This document shows positions 1-9,110 of a stretch of 45,567 nt of DNA, in pieces. Made by a program: the position numbers and the translations under genes. How positions within the stretch are numbered: the stretch's first letter is position 1; each line of letters begins with the position of its first letter. The notes under the pieces are model-generated. The model had not been told where the DNA came from, searched no databases, and was given only the letters and a program-made list of their open reading frames with translations. Origin of the DNA: Candidatus Chloroheliaceae bacterium (GTDB taxonomy: Bacteria; Chloroflexota; Chloroflexia; Chloroheliales; Chloroheliaceae); contig JACAUC010000016.1 of assembly GCA_013390945.1 (NCBI GenBank), positions 1 to 45,567 on the forward strand, read 5' to 3'.

Positions 1-84
1 TTTATTTTTTATCAAATGGCCCTGTCGGGATTAGAAATCCCTCCTACAGTGGGGGTGGCATGATTAATGGTAGGCGGGCTGAAA
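1..84 (-). repeat. Downstream duplicate of the histidine-kinase 3' end
   Basis: This stretch is a near-identical copy of 143-218, offset by 141 bp. Both contain an A/T run, a short palindrome (GGGATTAGAAATCCC) and the sequence that, in the other copy, forms the last ten codons and stop of the histidine-kinase gene. The copies differ at only a few bases over about 75. This copy is not attached to an open frame in the window. It may be a tandem duplication of a REP-like element that captured the gene end. Confidence 0.8.
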
Positions 85-113
85 AGAGTGCGCCAAAAAT
101 CTAGCTAAATTTA

Positions 114-150
114 ACCGGAAGATTTGCCCAGTTTCTCCGGTTTTATTTTT
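114..150 (+). terminator. Hairpin plus T-run between the two repeat copies
   Basis: AACCGGA (about 114-120) pairs with TCCGGTT (about 135-141), and T-rich sequence follows on the plus strand. It could end a plus-strand transcript entering from outside the window, or act as a 3' stem-loop for the histidine kinase mRNA. The 7-bp stem and long loop make it only a moderate candidate. Confidence 0.4.
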
Positions 151-218
151 TATCAAATGGCCCTGTCGGGATTAGAAATCCCTCCTACAGTGGGGGCGGC
201 ATGATTAATGGCAGGCGA
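143..218 (-). repeat. REP-like element overlapping the histidine-kinase stop codon
   Basis: Second copy of the 1-84 element. It includes the palindrome at 168-182 just past the stop codon and the A/T run at 143-152. It overlaps roughly the last ten codons of the histidine kinase. On the minus strand the hairpin is followed by A-rich sequence, so it is not a classical intrinsic terminator for the kinase gene. Confidence 0.7.
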
Positions 219-2011
219 ATGGTAAAGGTACTACCTTTACCGAGTTCGCTACTGACGGTAATAGTGCCACCAATCATCTGGCAGGTACGGGAGGCTAGGG
301 CGAGACCTAGACCAGTCCCACCATATTGTCGGGTGGTGCTGCCGTCTACTTGGCGGAACTCTTCAAAGATATGCTCGAACTCTGCTTCAGGAATCCCGAT
401 ACCGCTATCCCGTACTTTTATCAGGAAGTAAGCCGAATCGTTGAGGTCGGGTGAGATTATTACCTGAATTTCGCCCTGTTCGGTAAATTTTACCGCATTT
501 GAGAGTAGGTTGGATAAAATCTGATGCAACCGTCGGGGGTCATTCTGTATAGATTTAGGTAGTTCTGGTTCAATCTCTACTTGGAAACTCAAGCCTTTTT
601 GTTGAGCTTGTTGCTCAAATTTAGTGCAGGTGAAATTTATCATTTCGGCCAGGATAAAATTTTCGAAGACTACTTTGAAATGTCCCGCTTCGATATTGGA
701 TAGATCGAGGACATCGTTAATCAGATCAAGTAGTCTCCGCCCGTTACGTGCGACTCGTTCGAGGGGATCATTCATCGTCTCGACTAGATCGCCATAATAA
801 CCGGATTGAATCATATCAATATAACCAATAATCGAATTGAGCGGGGTACGCAATTCATGGCTGACATTGGCGAGAAATTCGCTCTTGAGCCGATTGGCTT
901 CGGCTAACTTGCGGTTGCTCTGGTTGAGTTCGAGGCTTTGCCGCTCTAGCCGCTCAAAGCGACGGGCATTTTCGAGGGCTACGCTAGTTTCATCGGCCAA
1001 CGTTTTGAGCAGAATAATATCATCATCATCAAAAGCGTTAAGCTGGTCGCTTTCAATATCAAGTACGCCGATTACCTGTCCTGCGGCCCTTAGAGGAACC
1101 AGTACCTCGGAGCGGGTATTGGGTAGCAAGACGGTTGGGCTAAACCGCGAGTCTGTGCTTACGTTCGGGATCACTAGCATTTCACCACTTTTGACACAAG
1201 CGGTAGCCAGTGAGTTTGTTTCGAGGGGTATATAGCGTATCCCCTCAAAAGCGGCATTGTCGGTTAGACTGACCCGATAGACCAGCTTATCGTTTTCCAA
1301 TAGACCAATATTGACACTATAATAACCGAGCTTGCGACGAATAGGACCAATGACGCGCTCGATAATGGTCTCTACATCTAGGGTAGCCGCTAGGTCGCGA
1401 CCAATCTGATTGAGCAGAGCTAACTGGTTGGCTCTGCGTTGTTCGCTGCGGAAGAGCCGGGATTGTTCTAGGGCCAACACTACATGCTCGGCTAAGGAGT
1501 GGCAGAGCTTAAAGTCGTGTTCGTCGAGGGGCCGGGAAGCAAAGGATTCTACCATTAGCGTACCGAGTACCTCGCGCCCCCGTCCTATAAGGGGGATACA
1601 AATCAGATTGGTTACACCGGGTAGATCTTCAAGGTAATCTGCGTCGGCGGCGACATCTAAAATAAAGACCGCTTGAGCAGTACGGGCTACCCGTCCGCAT
1701 ACGCCTTGATTTAGGGGAATAATCCCATAATATTCTTGTCGTCCTACTTGAGCTTGGAGGCGAAGTTCGCCATACTCTAGCAAGTAGATACTAACGAGCG
1801 GAAAACTGAAGGCAGTGGCAATCCTTTCTACTACTACCGGAAAGACATTGTTCATATCAGAATTGGCGAACAAGGCTTGGCGGATTTGCTCAAACAAGCG
1901 GAGTTCTTGCTGATGGCGGTGCAAGGTTGCCTCTAATTTAGTCTGAGAGGCTAAAAGTTGCTCCACTCTCCTAGATTCAGTGGAATCGGAACATTCGGAT
2001 GAATTTATCAT
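185..2011 (-). CDS. GAF-GAF sensor histidine kinase
   Basis: A 608-residue soluble sensor kinase that should autophosphorylate on histidine and pass phosphate to an unidentified response regulator. After an N-terminal helix there are two GAF-type sensory domains (about 45-185 and 205-350). A linker helix and the dimerisation/phosphoacceptor domain follow, with the H-box SHELRTP (His385). The ATPase domain has an N-box around Asn501-Asn505, G1 DSGIGIP at 535-541 and G2 GGTGLGL near 564-570. All key kinase residues are present. No transmembrane segment is seen, so the signal is probably cytoplasmic, for example a small ligand, redox state or light through a bound cofactor. No response regulator lies next to it. 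The gene is divergent from the ABC permease across a 309-bp gap. The last codons lie inside a duplicated repeat. The ATG has only a weak Shine-Dalgarno match. Confidence 0.93.
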   Translation of the reverse strand: MINSSECSDSTESRRVEQLLASQTKLEATLHRHQQELRLFEQIRQALFANSDMNNVFPVVVERIATAFSFPLVSIYLLEYGELRLQAQVGRQEYYGIIPLNQGVCGRVARTAQAVFILDVAADADYLEDLPGVTNLICIPLIGRGREVLGTLMVESFASRPLDEHDFKLCHSLAEHVVLALEQSRLFRSEQRRANQLALLNQIGRDLAATLDVETIIERVIGPIRRKLGYYSVNIGLLENDKLVYRVSLTDNAAFEGIRYIPLETNSLATACVKSGEMLVIPNVSTDSRFSPTVLLPNTRSEVLVPLRAAGQVIGVLDIESDQLNAFDDDDIILLKTLADETSVALENARRFERLERQSLELNQSNRKLAEANRLKSEFLANVSHELRTPLNSIIGYIDMIQSGYYGDLVETMNDPLERVARNGRRLLDLINDVLDLSNIEAGHFKVVFENFILAEMINFTCTKFEQQAQQKGLSFQVEIEPELPKSIQNDPRRLHQILSNLLSNAVKFTEQGEIQVIISPDLNDSAYFLIKVRDSGIGIPEAEFEHIFEEFRQVDGSTTRQYGGTGLGLALASRTCQMIGGTITVSSELGKGSTFTIRLPLIMPPPL

Positions 2012-2320
2012 GTATCTTCGCTGTTACCCGGCTCTGGAATAATTGGCTCAAAATTAATTATAGACCTCACCTTATTTGCGTTCGTAAGGTATTCCTCTTT
2101 AGGTTTCATTCATTTATTTTAACATTACTCAGCAGGCTAATCAAGACTAGAAAGCACCGTTGTGTTAATTTTCGTTAACAATTTTTGAATAGAATGGGCC
2201 TCCTTCTTCCAAATGGTTTATACTGGAAGAGAGGCGATAGGTGAAACAAAGTAAGAGGGTAAACTGTCTATATCTTGTGGACGAATGTTAGGGAGATAAT
2301 TATTTATAAAGAGGGTTTTG
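2012..2320. promoter_or_regulatory. Divergent intergenic region, kinase/ABC permease
   Basis: No gene is seen here. On the minus strand a TATAAT (2057-2062) is a candidate -10 for the histidine kinase, with no good -35. On the plus strand TATACT at 2219-2224 lies inside an imperfect inverted repeat (CTTCTTCCA before it, TGGAAGAG after it). That arrangement would suit a repressor operator on the ABC permease promoter. This is inference only. Confidence 0.35.
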
Positions 2321-5050
2321 ATGAAGCGACTCAAATTCTATCTGAAGTATGCTTGGCGTTCGGTTATGCGAGGTGGTCAACGTAGCTTTTTTGCGGTGTT
2401 GTGCGTGGCAGTAGGCGTAGCCACCTTAGTTGCACTTCAGTCGTTGAGTTATAGCATTTCTGATACCTTAACAGGCGATACTCAGGCACGAACGGGCGGC
2501 GATCTTGTTGCCAGCCTCACTCTTCCCGGTGGTGAGAGTAACGCCACCTTTAATACTACCCTCCGTACTAAGCTCGATGAATTAAAGACTAAAGGGACAA
2601 TTACCGATTGGACTCCCCTCACTACGGTTACTCCTCAAATCGTGGGGTATTTTGGCTTTCCGCCCGTCTTTTATGTGGTAGACCCGGCTAAATACCCGCT
2701 TTACGGTGAACTTAAAATTTTGGAGCCCTCCGGCAAGAGTTTACGCGAACTGATCTCCACGCCGAATGCAGTGGTTATTAGCCGCAACCTCTGGGAAAAA
2801 CAAAATTATCACTTAGGCCAAGAGATAGAAGTGGGTGCTGGTCAAGGTCAAGGCGGCAAGACCACTAAACTCAAGATCGTGGGTGAGGCTGCCACCGATA
2901 TTCCGGGGGTGATTTTTGGCCCCGGACAGTTCTTTGGTTTTGGCTTTACTTCGTTTGAGACGACGGCTAATTTTTTGAAGGAAGCCGGGTTGGATGAAGC
3001 CTTGTTAGCTTCAGATGCTTACTTTATCAAAAGCACCCAACCCCAGCAGGCTAAAATGGCTTTGCAGGCTCTAAGCATCCCTGCGGAGAGTGGTTCCTCG
3101 ACTGTAATTTTCGACCGCGTTCAGACGGCGGCGGACTTGCAGGCCCAGCTTGCACGAGGTTTGGATGTAACCGAACTGATGCTCTCTTATGTCGGTTTAC
3201 TCTCACTCTTGATTGGTGGTATCGGTGTAATTAACACTATGTTGGTGGTTATAGGGCGGAGGACTACCGAAATTGCCACCGTCAAGGCACTTGGTCTTAA
3301 AACGCGCCAAACCCTCTTTATCTTTACGCTGGAAGCAACTATCTTGGGGGTAATGGGTAGTATCTTGGGGGTGATCTTGGGCGAATTGCTGGGGCTAGGT
3401 ATTAAAGGGGTAGCCGAGGGACTCTTTGCCCGACCCCTCAATTGGGGGCTCTATTTCGGCCCGATGGTGATCGGTCTGGTGATCGGTATTCTAACTTCGG
3501 CGGTCTTTGGCTTCTTGCCTAGCTACGCCGCCAGTCGAGTACGTCCGGGCGTGGTGCTGCGGATTCAGAGTGGCTCCCTGCCTAAGATCGGTGGTTGGGC
3601 TTCGCTACTCATCATCCTACTCATGACCTTTTTGATCGGCCTGATTGCCGGGTTATTGCTTCACGATTTCTGGATTGGATTGGTGGTAGCCTATGTGACC
3701 CTCTTAGTTAGTGCCATTCTGGTAGGGCTAATGTGGCTAGTAGTCTTTCTGGTGGGCAAATTACCCGCGCCTTTCGGCCCTAGCCTCAAGATGGCCCTCC
3801 GTAGTTTTAGCCGCCATCGAGGACGTACCGCCGCTACCATTATGGTGATGGTAGTCGGCCTCTTCTTTATCAGCTTTATCGTAATTATTGCCGATAGTAT
3901 TAAGGTGGCGGTGCGCGATGCCCTTGACCTCGATTTGGGCTACAATGTTATTGCCTTTACCCCCTTTGTCGTCCAAACGGAGCAAATAAAAACTACTTTA
4001 CAAAACGAGGTTCCCGGCTTACAAAAGCTCTTTGTGGGTAGTAGTAAAGACGCGCTCTTAACCGCCATCAGTGGTCGCTCAATGGCTTTTACCTCGGATA
4101 ATCAGCCCAAGCCTCTCCGTACACCACCATCCGAGTCAGGTCGCAACCCGGCCCTTGTCCGAACGCAAGCAGAGTATCCTTCTATCACGTTAAGTGGCCG
4201 GGCGATAATCAATGGGGAAGTGCCGGGAGCTAGTGGTAAGCAAACGTTGTTGGCAGGACGAAATCTGACCGCCGCCGATGCGAATAGCAATGTGATTTTG
4301 GTGCGCCAAGATGTAGTAGATCAGTATAAGGTGAAGCTAGGTGATAAGATAACCCTGCAATCTACTGGCTCTGGTAGCCCACTTTTGGGTAGTAGTAGTA
4401 GTATCACCAAAACTTTTGAGTTAGAAGTGATCGGTATTCTGGACAGGGGCAATAGCAATGTAGATTTTGAAGGTGGTTGGATCGCTCCTATCAAAGTGGT
4501 GGAGGAGTTGGGTGCCCAATATAGTATCTACTATCTCTTGGTAGACCGCGCTCAAATGAAACCGGCCCTTGCGAAGGTGCAGAGTACGGTCGGTCTGGTG
4601 TTGGATTTGAGTGACTTGATTGATACTTTTAGCCGCTTGTTGGATCAGTTCTTGGCTTTTCCCTTGCTTCTCAGCCTTTTGAGCCTCTTCAGTGGTGCTA
4701 TTTTGATTGCTAATAATGTGGCATTGGCGATGTTGGAGCGGCGTACCGAAATTGGGGTACTCAAGGCGATTGGCGCGAAGCAGGGGCGCATTATGCGCCT
4801 GCTTCTGTGGGAGAGTGGGTTGGTGGGTCTGATCGGTGGTTTGATTGGAGTAGGGATGGGTGTTTTGATCGCACTAAGTTTAAACTTATTAACTCCCGGC
4901 GGAGCGAAGGCGGGTTTTACCGTTACTTGGTCTCCCCTTAATGCCTTACTCCTAATTGCTCTAGCCATTGGTTTAGCGATGGCGGCTACCATCGCAAGTG
5001 CTTGGAGTGCGGTCAAAGAGAAACCGCTGATTGTGCTGCGCTATGAGTAA
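2321..5050 (+). CDS. MacB/LolC-like ABC transporter permease (FtsX family)
   Basis: A 909-residue inner-membrane protein of the MacB/LolCE/FtsX superfamily. These proteins use ATP hydrolysed in the cytoplasm to move lipids, lipoproteins or small molecules outward mechanically. Layout: TM helix near 24-41, a large extracytoplasmic domain, three TM helices of the first FtsX core (about 290-420), further TM helices (about 430-480), a second amphipathic helix and TM, a second extracytoplasmic domain (about 530-760) and a second FtsX core near the C-terminus. This two-core architecture is typical of large Gram-positive and Chloroflexota members. A TTG sits one codon before the ATG; the ATG is preferred because AAGAGGG lies 5 nt upstream of it. 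Its ATPase partner follows immediately. The substrate cannot be deduced. Confidence 0.9.
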   Translation: MKRLKFYLKYAWRSVMRGGQRSFFAVLCVAVGVATLVALQSLSYSISDTLTGDTQARTGGDLVASLTLPGGESNATFNTTLRTKLDELKTKGTITDWTPLTTVTPQIVGYFGFPPVFYVVDPAKYPLYGELKILEPSGKSLRELISTPNAVVISRNLWEKQNYHLGQEIEVGAGQGQGGKTTKLKIVGEAATDIPGVIFGPGQFFGFGFTSFETTANFLKEAGLDEALLASDAYFIKSTQPQQAKMALQALSIPAESGSSTVIFDRVQTAADLQAQLARGLDVTELMLSYVGLLSLLIGGIGVINTMLVVIGRRTTEIATVKALGLKTRQTLFIFTLEATILGVMGSILGVILGELLGLGIKGVAEGLFARPLNWGLYFGPMVIGLVIGILTSAVFGFLPSYAASRVRPGVVLRIQSGSLPKIGGWASLLIILLMTFLIGLIAGLLLHDFWIGLVVAYVTLLVSAILVGLMWLVVFLVGKLPAPFGPSLKMALRSFSRHRGRTAATIMVMVVGLFFISFIVIIADSIKVAVRDALDLDLGYNVIAFTPFVVQTEQIKTTLQNEVPGLQKLFVGSSKDALLTAISGRSMAFTSDNQPKPLRTPPSESGRNPALVRTQAEYPSITLSGRAIINGEVPGASGKQTLLAGRNLTAADANSNVILVRQDVVDQYKVKLGDKITLQSTGSGSPLLGSSSSITKTFELEVIGILDRGNSNVDFEGGWIAPIKVVEELGAQYSIYYLLVDRAQMKPALAKVQSTVGLVLDLSDLIDTFSRLLDQFLAFPLLLSLLSLFSGAILIANNVALAMLERRTEIGVLKAIGAKQGRIMRLLLWESGLVGLIGGLIGVGMGVLIALSLNLLTPGGAKAGFTVTWSPLNALLLIALAIGLAMAATIASAWSAVKEKPLIVLRYE

Positions 5051-5090
5051 ATCAACTGAAATTAATAAAATAGCAACAGAGGGGAAAGCA

Positions 5091-5789
5091 ATGCAAAATT
5101 TAGCCTCTATCCTAGAAGTGCGCGGACTGACCAAAGAGTTGCCGCTGGGAAAGGAGAAGGTCAGTATCCTTAAAGGGTTAGATATGACCGTGATGAAAGG
5201 TGAGATGGTAGCGATTGTAGGACCGAGCGGTAGTGGTAAGACTACTTTGTTGGGCCTGATTGGTGGTTTAGATACGCCTACCTCTGGTAGTGTAATGTTG
5301 GCTGGGCAGGAGATTAGCCGCTTGCGTGAGGATAAGTTGGCTGATGTGCGTAACCGAACTATCGGCTTTGTCTTTCAGTTCTTTAACCTAGTGCCAACTT
5401 TGACCGCGCTGGAAAATGTGGCCCTACCGATTCATTTCGATGACCGTAGTCGCTTTAACCCTGAAAAACGAGCCAAAGAGTTGTTGGATCTGGTGGGGTT
5501 AAGCCATCGTCTGAATCATAAGCCCAAAGAATTGAGCGGTGGTGAACAGCAGCGCGTGGCGATTGCTAGGGCTCTTGCCAATCAGCCTGCCGTCTTGCTT
5601 GGCGATGAACCGACTGGTAACCTTGATAGCGAACGGGGCGAAGAAATTTTGAATCTCATCCAGCAATTGCGCCGTGATTTGGGCCTGACCGTAATTGTGG
5701 TGACGCACGACCCTAAAGTAGCCGACCGTACCGACCGTATTCTAACTATGAAGGACGGTCATTTCGTGACTGCTGCTGCTGTTAGCTAA
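5091..5789 (+). CDS. ABC transporter ATP-binding protein (LolD/MacB type)
   Basis: A 232-residue ATPase that should pair with the permease ending at 5050. It has Walker A GPSGSGKTT (about 44-52), the signature LSGGEQQR and Walker [12 protein letters not shown], the standard set for the LolD/MacB/FtsE group. The frame is open further upstream, including an ATG overlapping the permease stop. The ATG at 5091 is preferred because GAGGGG lies 6 nt before it and because translation from there gives the usual family length. The gene closes a two-gene operon that ends at the palindromic terminator at 5825-5870. Confidence 0.92.
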   Translation: MQNLASILEVRGLTKELPLGKEKVSILKGLDMTVMKGEMVAIVGPSGSGKTTLLGLIGGLDTPTSGSVMLAGQEISRLREDKLADVRNRTIGFVFQFFNLVPTLTALENVALPIHFDDRSRFNPEKRAKELLDLVGLSHRLNHKPKELSGGEQQRVAIARALANQPAVLLGDEPTGNLDSERGEEILNLIQQLRRDLGLTVIVVTHDPKVADRTDRILTMKDGHFVTAAAVS

Positions 5790-5824
5790 CGCCTGATGGA
5801 GGCTAGTCTGCCAGATGATACGCA

Positions 5825-5870
5825 AATTAGGGCGCGGAGATTAATCTCCGCGCCCTAATTTTTTATTTTT
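5825..5870 (+). terminator. Bidirectional intrinsic terminator
   Basis: A perfect 36-bp palindrome (5825-5860), with a GC-rich core GGGCGCGGAG/CTCCGCGCCC, is followed on the plus strand by a T-rich run. It sits between convergent genes and overlaps nothing except the very end of the PHA synthase 3' region. It should terminate the ABC operon efficiently. On the opposite strand the stem is identical but the T-run is short. Confidence 0.92.
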
Positions 5871-7692
5871 CCAGTACGTAAGTACCTGGGGCAGGTAGGA
5901 GCGGAGGGAATTTTGTGCTACCTAAGTTGGTAGGTGCTGAAATTTCCTCGCCAGAGCGGTCTTTTAACCAGTCTGTCCAATCCGTCCACCAAGTACCCTC
6001 ACATTGTGTGGCACTTTTGAGCCATTCTTCAGCGGTTTCGGCTGGTTGTTCATTGAGCCAGTAGCCGCGCCCTTTGTTCGGAGTACTCAGGATACCCGCG
6101 ATGTGTCCGCTGCCACCTAACACAAATCTTACCTTGCCTCCAGTGAGTTGCGTGACCTGCCAGCTTGCCTTCCAAGGTACAATGTGATCTTTCACCATAC
6201 CTACCGAGTAGACATCTTGCGTAAGCTGCTGCAAGTCAATCGGCACACCCTTGAGGACGATTCCACCCGGTTTTATCAGGTTGTTTTCCACGTAGGTGTT
6301 ACGCAAGTAATAAGAGTGGGTGGCGTAGGGTATTCTTGTGCCGTCCGAGTTCCAAAAGAGTAAGTCGAAAGCGGGCGGATCTTTGCCCATCAAATAATTG
6401 GTCACCACATTGTTCCAGATCAATTCGTTGCTCTGCAACATGAAAAACGCTGTAGCGAGGGAGGAGTGGTCTAGGTAGCCCTGTACACGCATCATACCCT
6501 CGGCTAAGGCTAGTTCTGGTCCATCTAGGAAGACCGACATTTCGCCCTTTTCGGAAAAATCTTGTGAGCTAACGATTAGAGTGGCTGAATTGATCGAACT
6601 ATCTTTTTTGGCTGTTAGATAAGCTGCGGTCATCGAGAGCAGAATACCACCGATACAAATACCTACCATGTTAACTTTTTCGGCACCGGTGACTTGCTTG
6701 GCTACGTCTATTGTGGTCAAAACGCCAAGTTCCATATAGTCTTCCAGTGTAACATTGCTCATATCGGCGGTAGGATTTTTCCAGCTTATCATAAAGACGT
6801 TGAAGCCTTGCTCCAGCAGGAATTTAATCATACTGTTTTTGGGCTGCAGGTCTAGGATGTAGTAGCGATTGATCCAAGGTGGGCAGAAGACCAGTGGAAT
6901 CTCCTGTACTTTTTCGGTAGTGGGCCGATATTGGATTATCTCCATTAGCTTGTTGCGATAGATTACCTCGCCGGGAGTAGTTGCCAAATCCTTCCCAACC
7001 TTGAAGGCTTCCATATCGGTAATACTGAGTCGGCCTTCTTGTAGATCGTGTAGGAAATTTTCCATACCCTTTAGTATATTTTGACCGCCAGTTTGGACTG
7101 TTTCTTGGATGACCTCTGGATTAGTGAAGGCACTGTTGGTAGGGCTTAGCGCGTCTATGGACTGACGTAAGTAAAACATCAGCTTTTGGTGTTGGCTTTT
7201 GTCTAAGCCGCGCAAATCCCCTCCGCTTTTCAGCATCGTGGTAGCTGTCAGTAGGTAGAACTGCTTGATTACGTTGAAAATAGTATCTTGTTCCCATGCG
7301 GGAGCCTTAAAGCGTCTGTCGTTTTTGTCCGGTTTTACCACCGCTTCTACATGTGGCACAAGACCCCACATATTCAAGGTGGCAGAGTTCATCAGCTTGG
7401 TATATTTTACCCACCAATCGGTATACTCCGACCAAAACTCAAAAGAGTTGTGTATGGTATCTTCCCAGATCTTTTGGAAGGTATGGGCGACTTCCAAAGG
7501 GTCTCCTGAATAGAGTTTCTGCCAAGAATTGGTATCCCATAAATATTGAATTAGATCGAGCCAAGGGTCGTCCAGACCTTCTTGGGCAGGGCGGTGTTGA
7601 GGAATAAGCAACGAGGTCTCTGCCAAAGTTTGCTTAATCAACCTAATCCACTCTTGGAGAGACTGTGAGACCACATTTGAGGGTTGGGTCAT
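5863..7692 (-). CDS. phaC: Class I poly(3-hydroxyalkanoate) synthase
   Basis: A 609-residue enzyme that polymerises hydroxyacyl-CoA into polyhydroxyalkanoate storage granules. It has the alpha/beta-hydrolase fold with the synthase-type lipase box GICIGG (nucleophile Cys346), the catalytic Asp502 in KDHIVPW and His530 in GSGHIAGI. The typical N-terminal helical region and the PPWINRYYILDL segment (about 271-282) are also present. Length and the lack of a PhaE or PhaR gene nearby indicate class I. There is no phaA, phaB or phasin gene in the window, so the monomer pathway must be encoded elsewhere. AGGAG lies 8 nt before the ATG. The stop codon lies at the edge of the bidirectional terminator. 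Confidence 0.96.
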   Translation of the reverse strand: MTQPSNVVSQSLQEWIRLIKQTLAETSLLIPQHRPAQEGLDDPWLDLIQYLWDTNSWQKLYSGDPLEVAHTFQKIWEDTIHNSFEFWSEYTDWWVKYTKLMNSATLNMWGLVPHVEAVVKPDKNDRRFKAPAWEQDTIFNVIKQFYLLTATTMLKSGGDLRGLDKSQHQKLMFYLRQSIDALSPTNSAFTNPEVIQETVQTGGQNILKGMENFLHDLQEGRLSITDMEAFKVGKDLATTPGEVIYRNKLMEIIQYRPTTEKVQEIPLVFCPPWINRYYILDLQPKNSMIKFLLEQGFNVFMISWKNPTADMSNVTLEDYMELGVLTTIDVAKQVTGAEKVNMVGICIGGILLSMTAAYLTAKKDSSINSATLIVSSQDFSEKGEMSVFLDGPELALAEGMMRVQGYLDHSSLATAFFMLQSNELIWNNVVTNYLMGKDPPAFDLLFWNSDGTRIPYATHSYYLRNTYVENNLIKPGGIVLKGVPIDLQQLTQDVYSVGMVKDHIVPWKASWQVTQLTGGKVRFVLGGSGHIAGILSTPNKGRGYWLNEQPAETAEEWLKSATQCEGTWWTDWTDWLKDRSGEEISAPTNLGSTKFPPLLPAPGTYVLEK

Positions 7693-7799
7693 AAAGTTAG
7701 CTCCTATAGACTATATCATATAACGCCAAATCCGGTTGAGTTTAATACCAAAAACCGAATTAATTTTCTTAAAATTATCAGCTTTTTGTATATGGCTCA

Positions 7800-8100
7800 G
7801 GCGCACTTAGTATGAGATTCGGTAAACTACTCGAATCAGAGTTAGTGGCTTCTGCTTCTAGCTCTATTTTACACCTAAATGGATGGTTTAACAACATGGC
7901 TACGAACTAGTTTAAAGTTGCCAGCAGCAACTTTAAGATGAATATTATTAGCATACCACGTCCTCGAAGGGTTATGAGCTAAATTTCTCGGCACTAACAT
8001 AAGCTGGGAATTTGGGGTGGGTCGTTCGATTAAGTGAGTGGCCTTTTCTATTGCCTGCGCCGTGAACGTGATTATGGCGTTCACGGCTCTTTTATTTCCA
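7800..8100 (+). ncRNA. Candidate structured RNA or hairpin-rich gap
   Basis: This lies in the 534-bp gap 7693-8226, which has no credible coding frame. Three inverted repeats occur in order. The first is GATTCG...CGAATC near 7820-7850. The second is a 10-bp stem TTAAAGTTGC/GCAACTTTAA with a 5-nt loop near 7910-7935. The third is a 10-bp stem GCCGTGAACG/CGTTCACGGC (8059-8087) followed on the plus strand by a T-rich run. The last is a good plus-strand intrinsic terminator, yet no plus-strand gene lies upstream before 5789. A small RNA ending at about 8098 would explain this. No known RNA family was recognised, and the promoter is not clear. Confidence 0.35.
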
Positions 8101-8226
8101 AGAATTTATTTTTATTGAAACTTAGAGAAAATAAGAATAAGATCATTAGTAATATAAAAGCTTACAATTTACTGGACAAGAATTTTACAACCCAATATAT
8201 TTGTTATTACAGTGCTATACATTCAA

Positions 8227-8973
8227 TTAGTTGCCCACGAAAATTTTACCATTCAAAACTAGGCGGGCAGTGGCAAAGGTAAAAAGACTTGCCAGCGACA
8301 AAAACTGTGAGGCTTGCTCTTTGGTTAGGGATTCACGGCAAAAAACAATGATGGTGGCGAAAGAGTTGCTCATCAGGTAGGTACCACCCGACCCAAAGAC
8401 CGTTTTAATGCCGCTTGCTTTTACAAAATCTTGGGCTGGTATAATCTTACGACCTCTTTGGTCTAGGGCTGTGCTGGCATCTGGCACATAAAAGACACTA
8501 GCGATATTCAAGGTATTTTTGGCTTCCATCCCGGTATTCTGGCTGGTAACCCACTCCAGTGGTACACCCATCTCTTTTAATAGGCGCGATACCATCGGGA
8601 TGGAGTCAATAAAATCTGCCGAGACCAGAGGAATACCGATATGCCCTTGCGAGTTGTGACGGTTGTTCCAAGCTGCTTTTTCACCATGTGTACCAAGAAG
8701 GGAAAGTATAGTACTCTTCTCGTTTAGAATGGGTAGAATTTGCTTTGCGGTAGCCAGATTAGTAATGCGAGTCTGGTTTGAAGAAGGTAGCTTGCCAAAT
8801 GGAAAGGTAACATATACCCGAACTAGCGCAATAGACTCTTCAAATTCTTGATATATTAAATCAGTAAAGCTTTGGGCTGCTTCTTCCAAAACCTTAAATT
8901 GCTTTAGACTCTCTTGTGCCTTATTCCGAAAAGCCCGGATAGTCTCATAGTTCGCATCACTGATCTTTGACAT
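8227..8973 (-). CDS. Stand-alone GAF-like sensor-domain protein, function unknown
   Basis: A 248-residue soluble protein. The first 55 residues look like a signalling helix. The rest resembles a GAF-like sensory module that I have seen at the N-terminus of histidine kinases and cyclases; recognisable blocks are FPFGKLP, LLGTHGE, GHIGIPL, IPMVSRLL, the KIIPAQDF segment and FGSGGTY. No output domain follows, so it may bind a ligand and signal through a partner. An excellent AGGAGG lies 5 nt before the ATG. It is transcribed alone toward the hairpin-rich gap. The domain assignment comes from memory of the block pattern and should be treated as tentative; the coding call is firm. Confidence 0.8.
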   Translation of the reverse strand: MSKISDANYETIRAFRNKAQESLKQFKVLEEAAQSFTDLIYQEFEESIALVRVYVTFPFGKLPSSNQTRITNLATAKQILPILNEKSTILSLLGTHGEKAAWNNRHNSQGHIGIPLVSADFIDSIPMVSRLLKEMGVPLEWVTSQNTGMEAKNTLNIASVFYVPDASTALDQRGRKIIPAQDFVKASGIKTVFGSGGTYLMSNSFATIIVFCRESLTKEQASQFLSLASLFTFATARLVLNGKIFVGN

Positions 8974-9110
8974 AGAACCTCCTATACGCCACGACTAATG
9001 TCTCTGCCTCTAAAACTACGCTCACTCTAATAATAGCAAAAAATCAGAGAAAAGAATATAACACTGACCTCACTAATTTAAATCTGTCGGATAAGTTTTC
9101 CTCTATAACT

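Noticed and set aside
5031..5090. N-terminal extension of the first ABC ATPase
   Set aside because: Open frame and an ATG overlap the permease stop, but the Shine-Dalgarno sequence and family length both point to the ATG at 5091.
7875..8084. Short minus-strand frame of 69 codons in the hairpin-rich gap
   Set aside because: It starts with GTG inside a terminator-like palindrome, lacks a Shine-Dalgarno sequence and resembles no protein I know.
8034..8282. Plus-strand frame of 82 codons
   Set aside because: It overlaps the end of the strongly supported gene at 8227-8973, crosses a terminator-like hairpin and shows no protein character.
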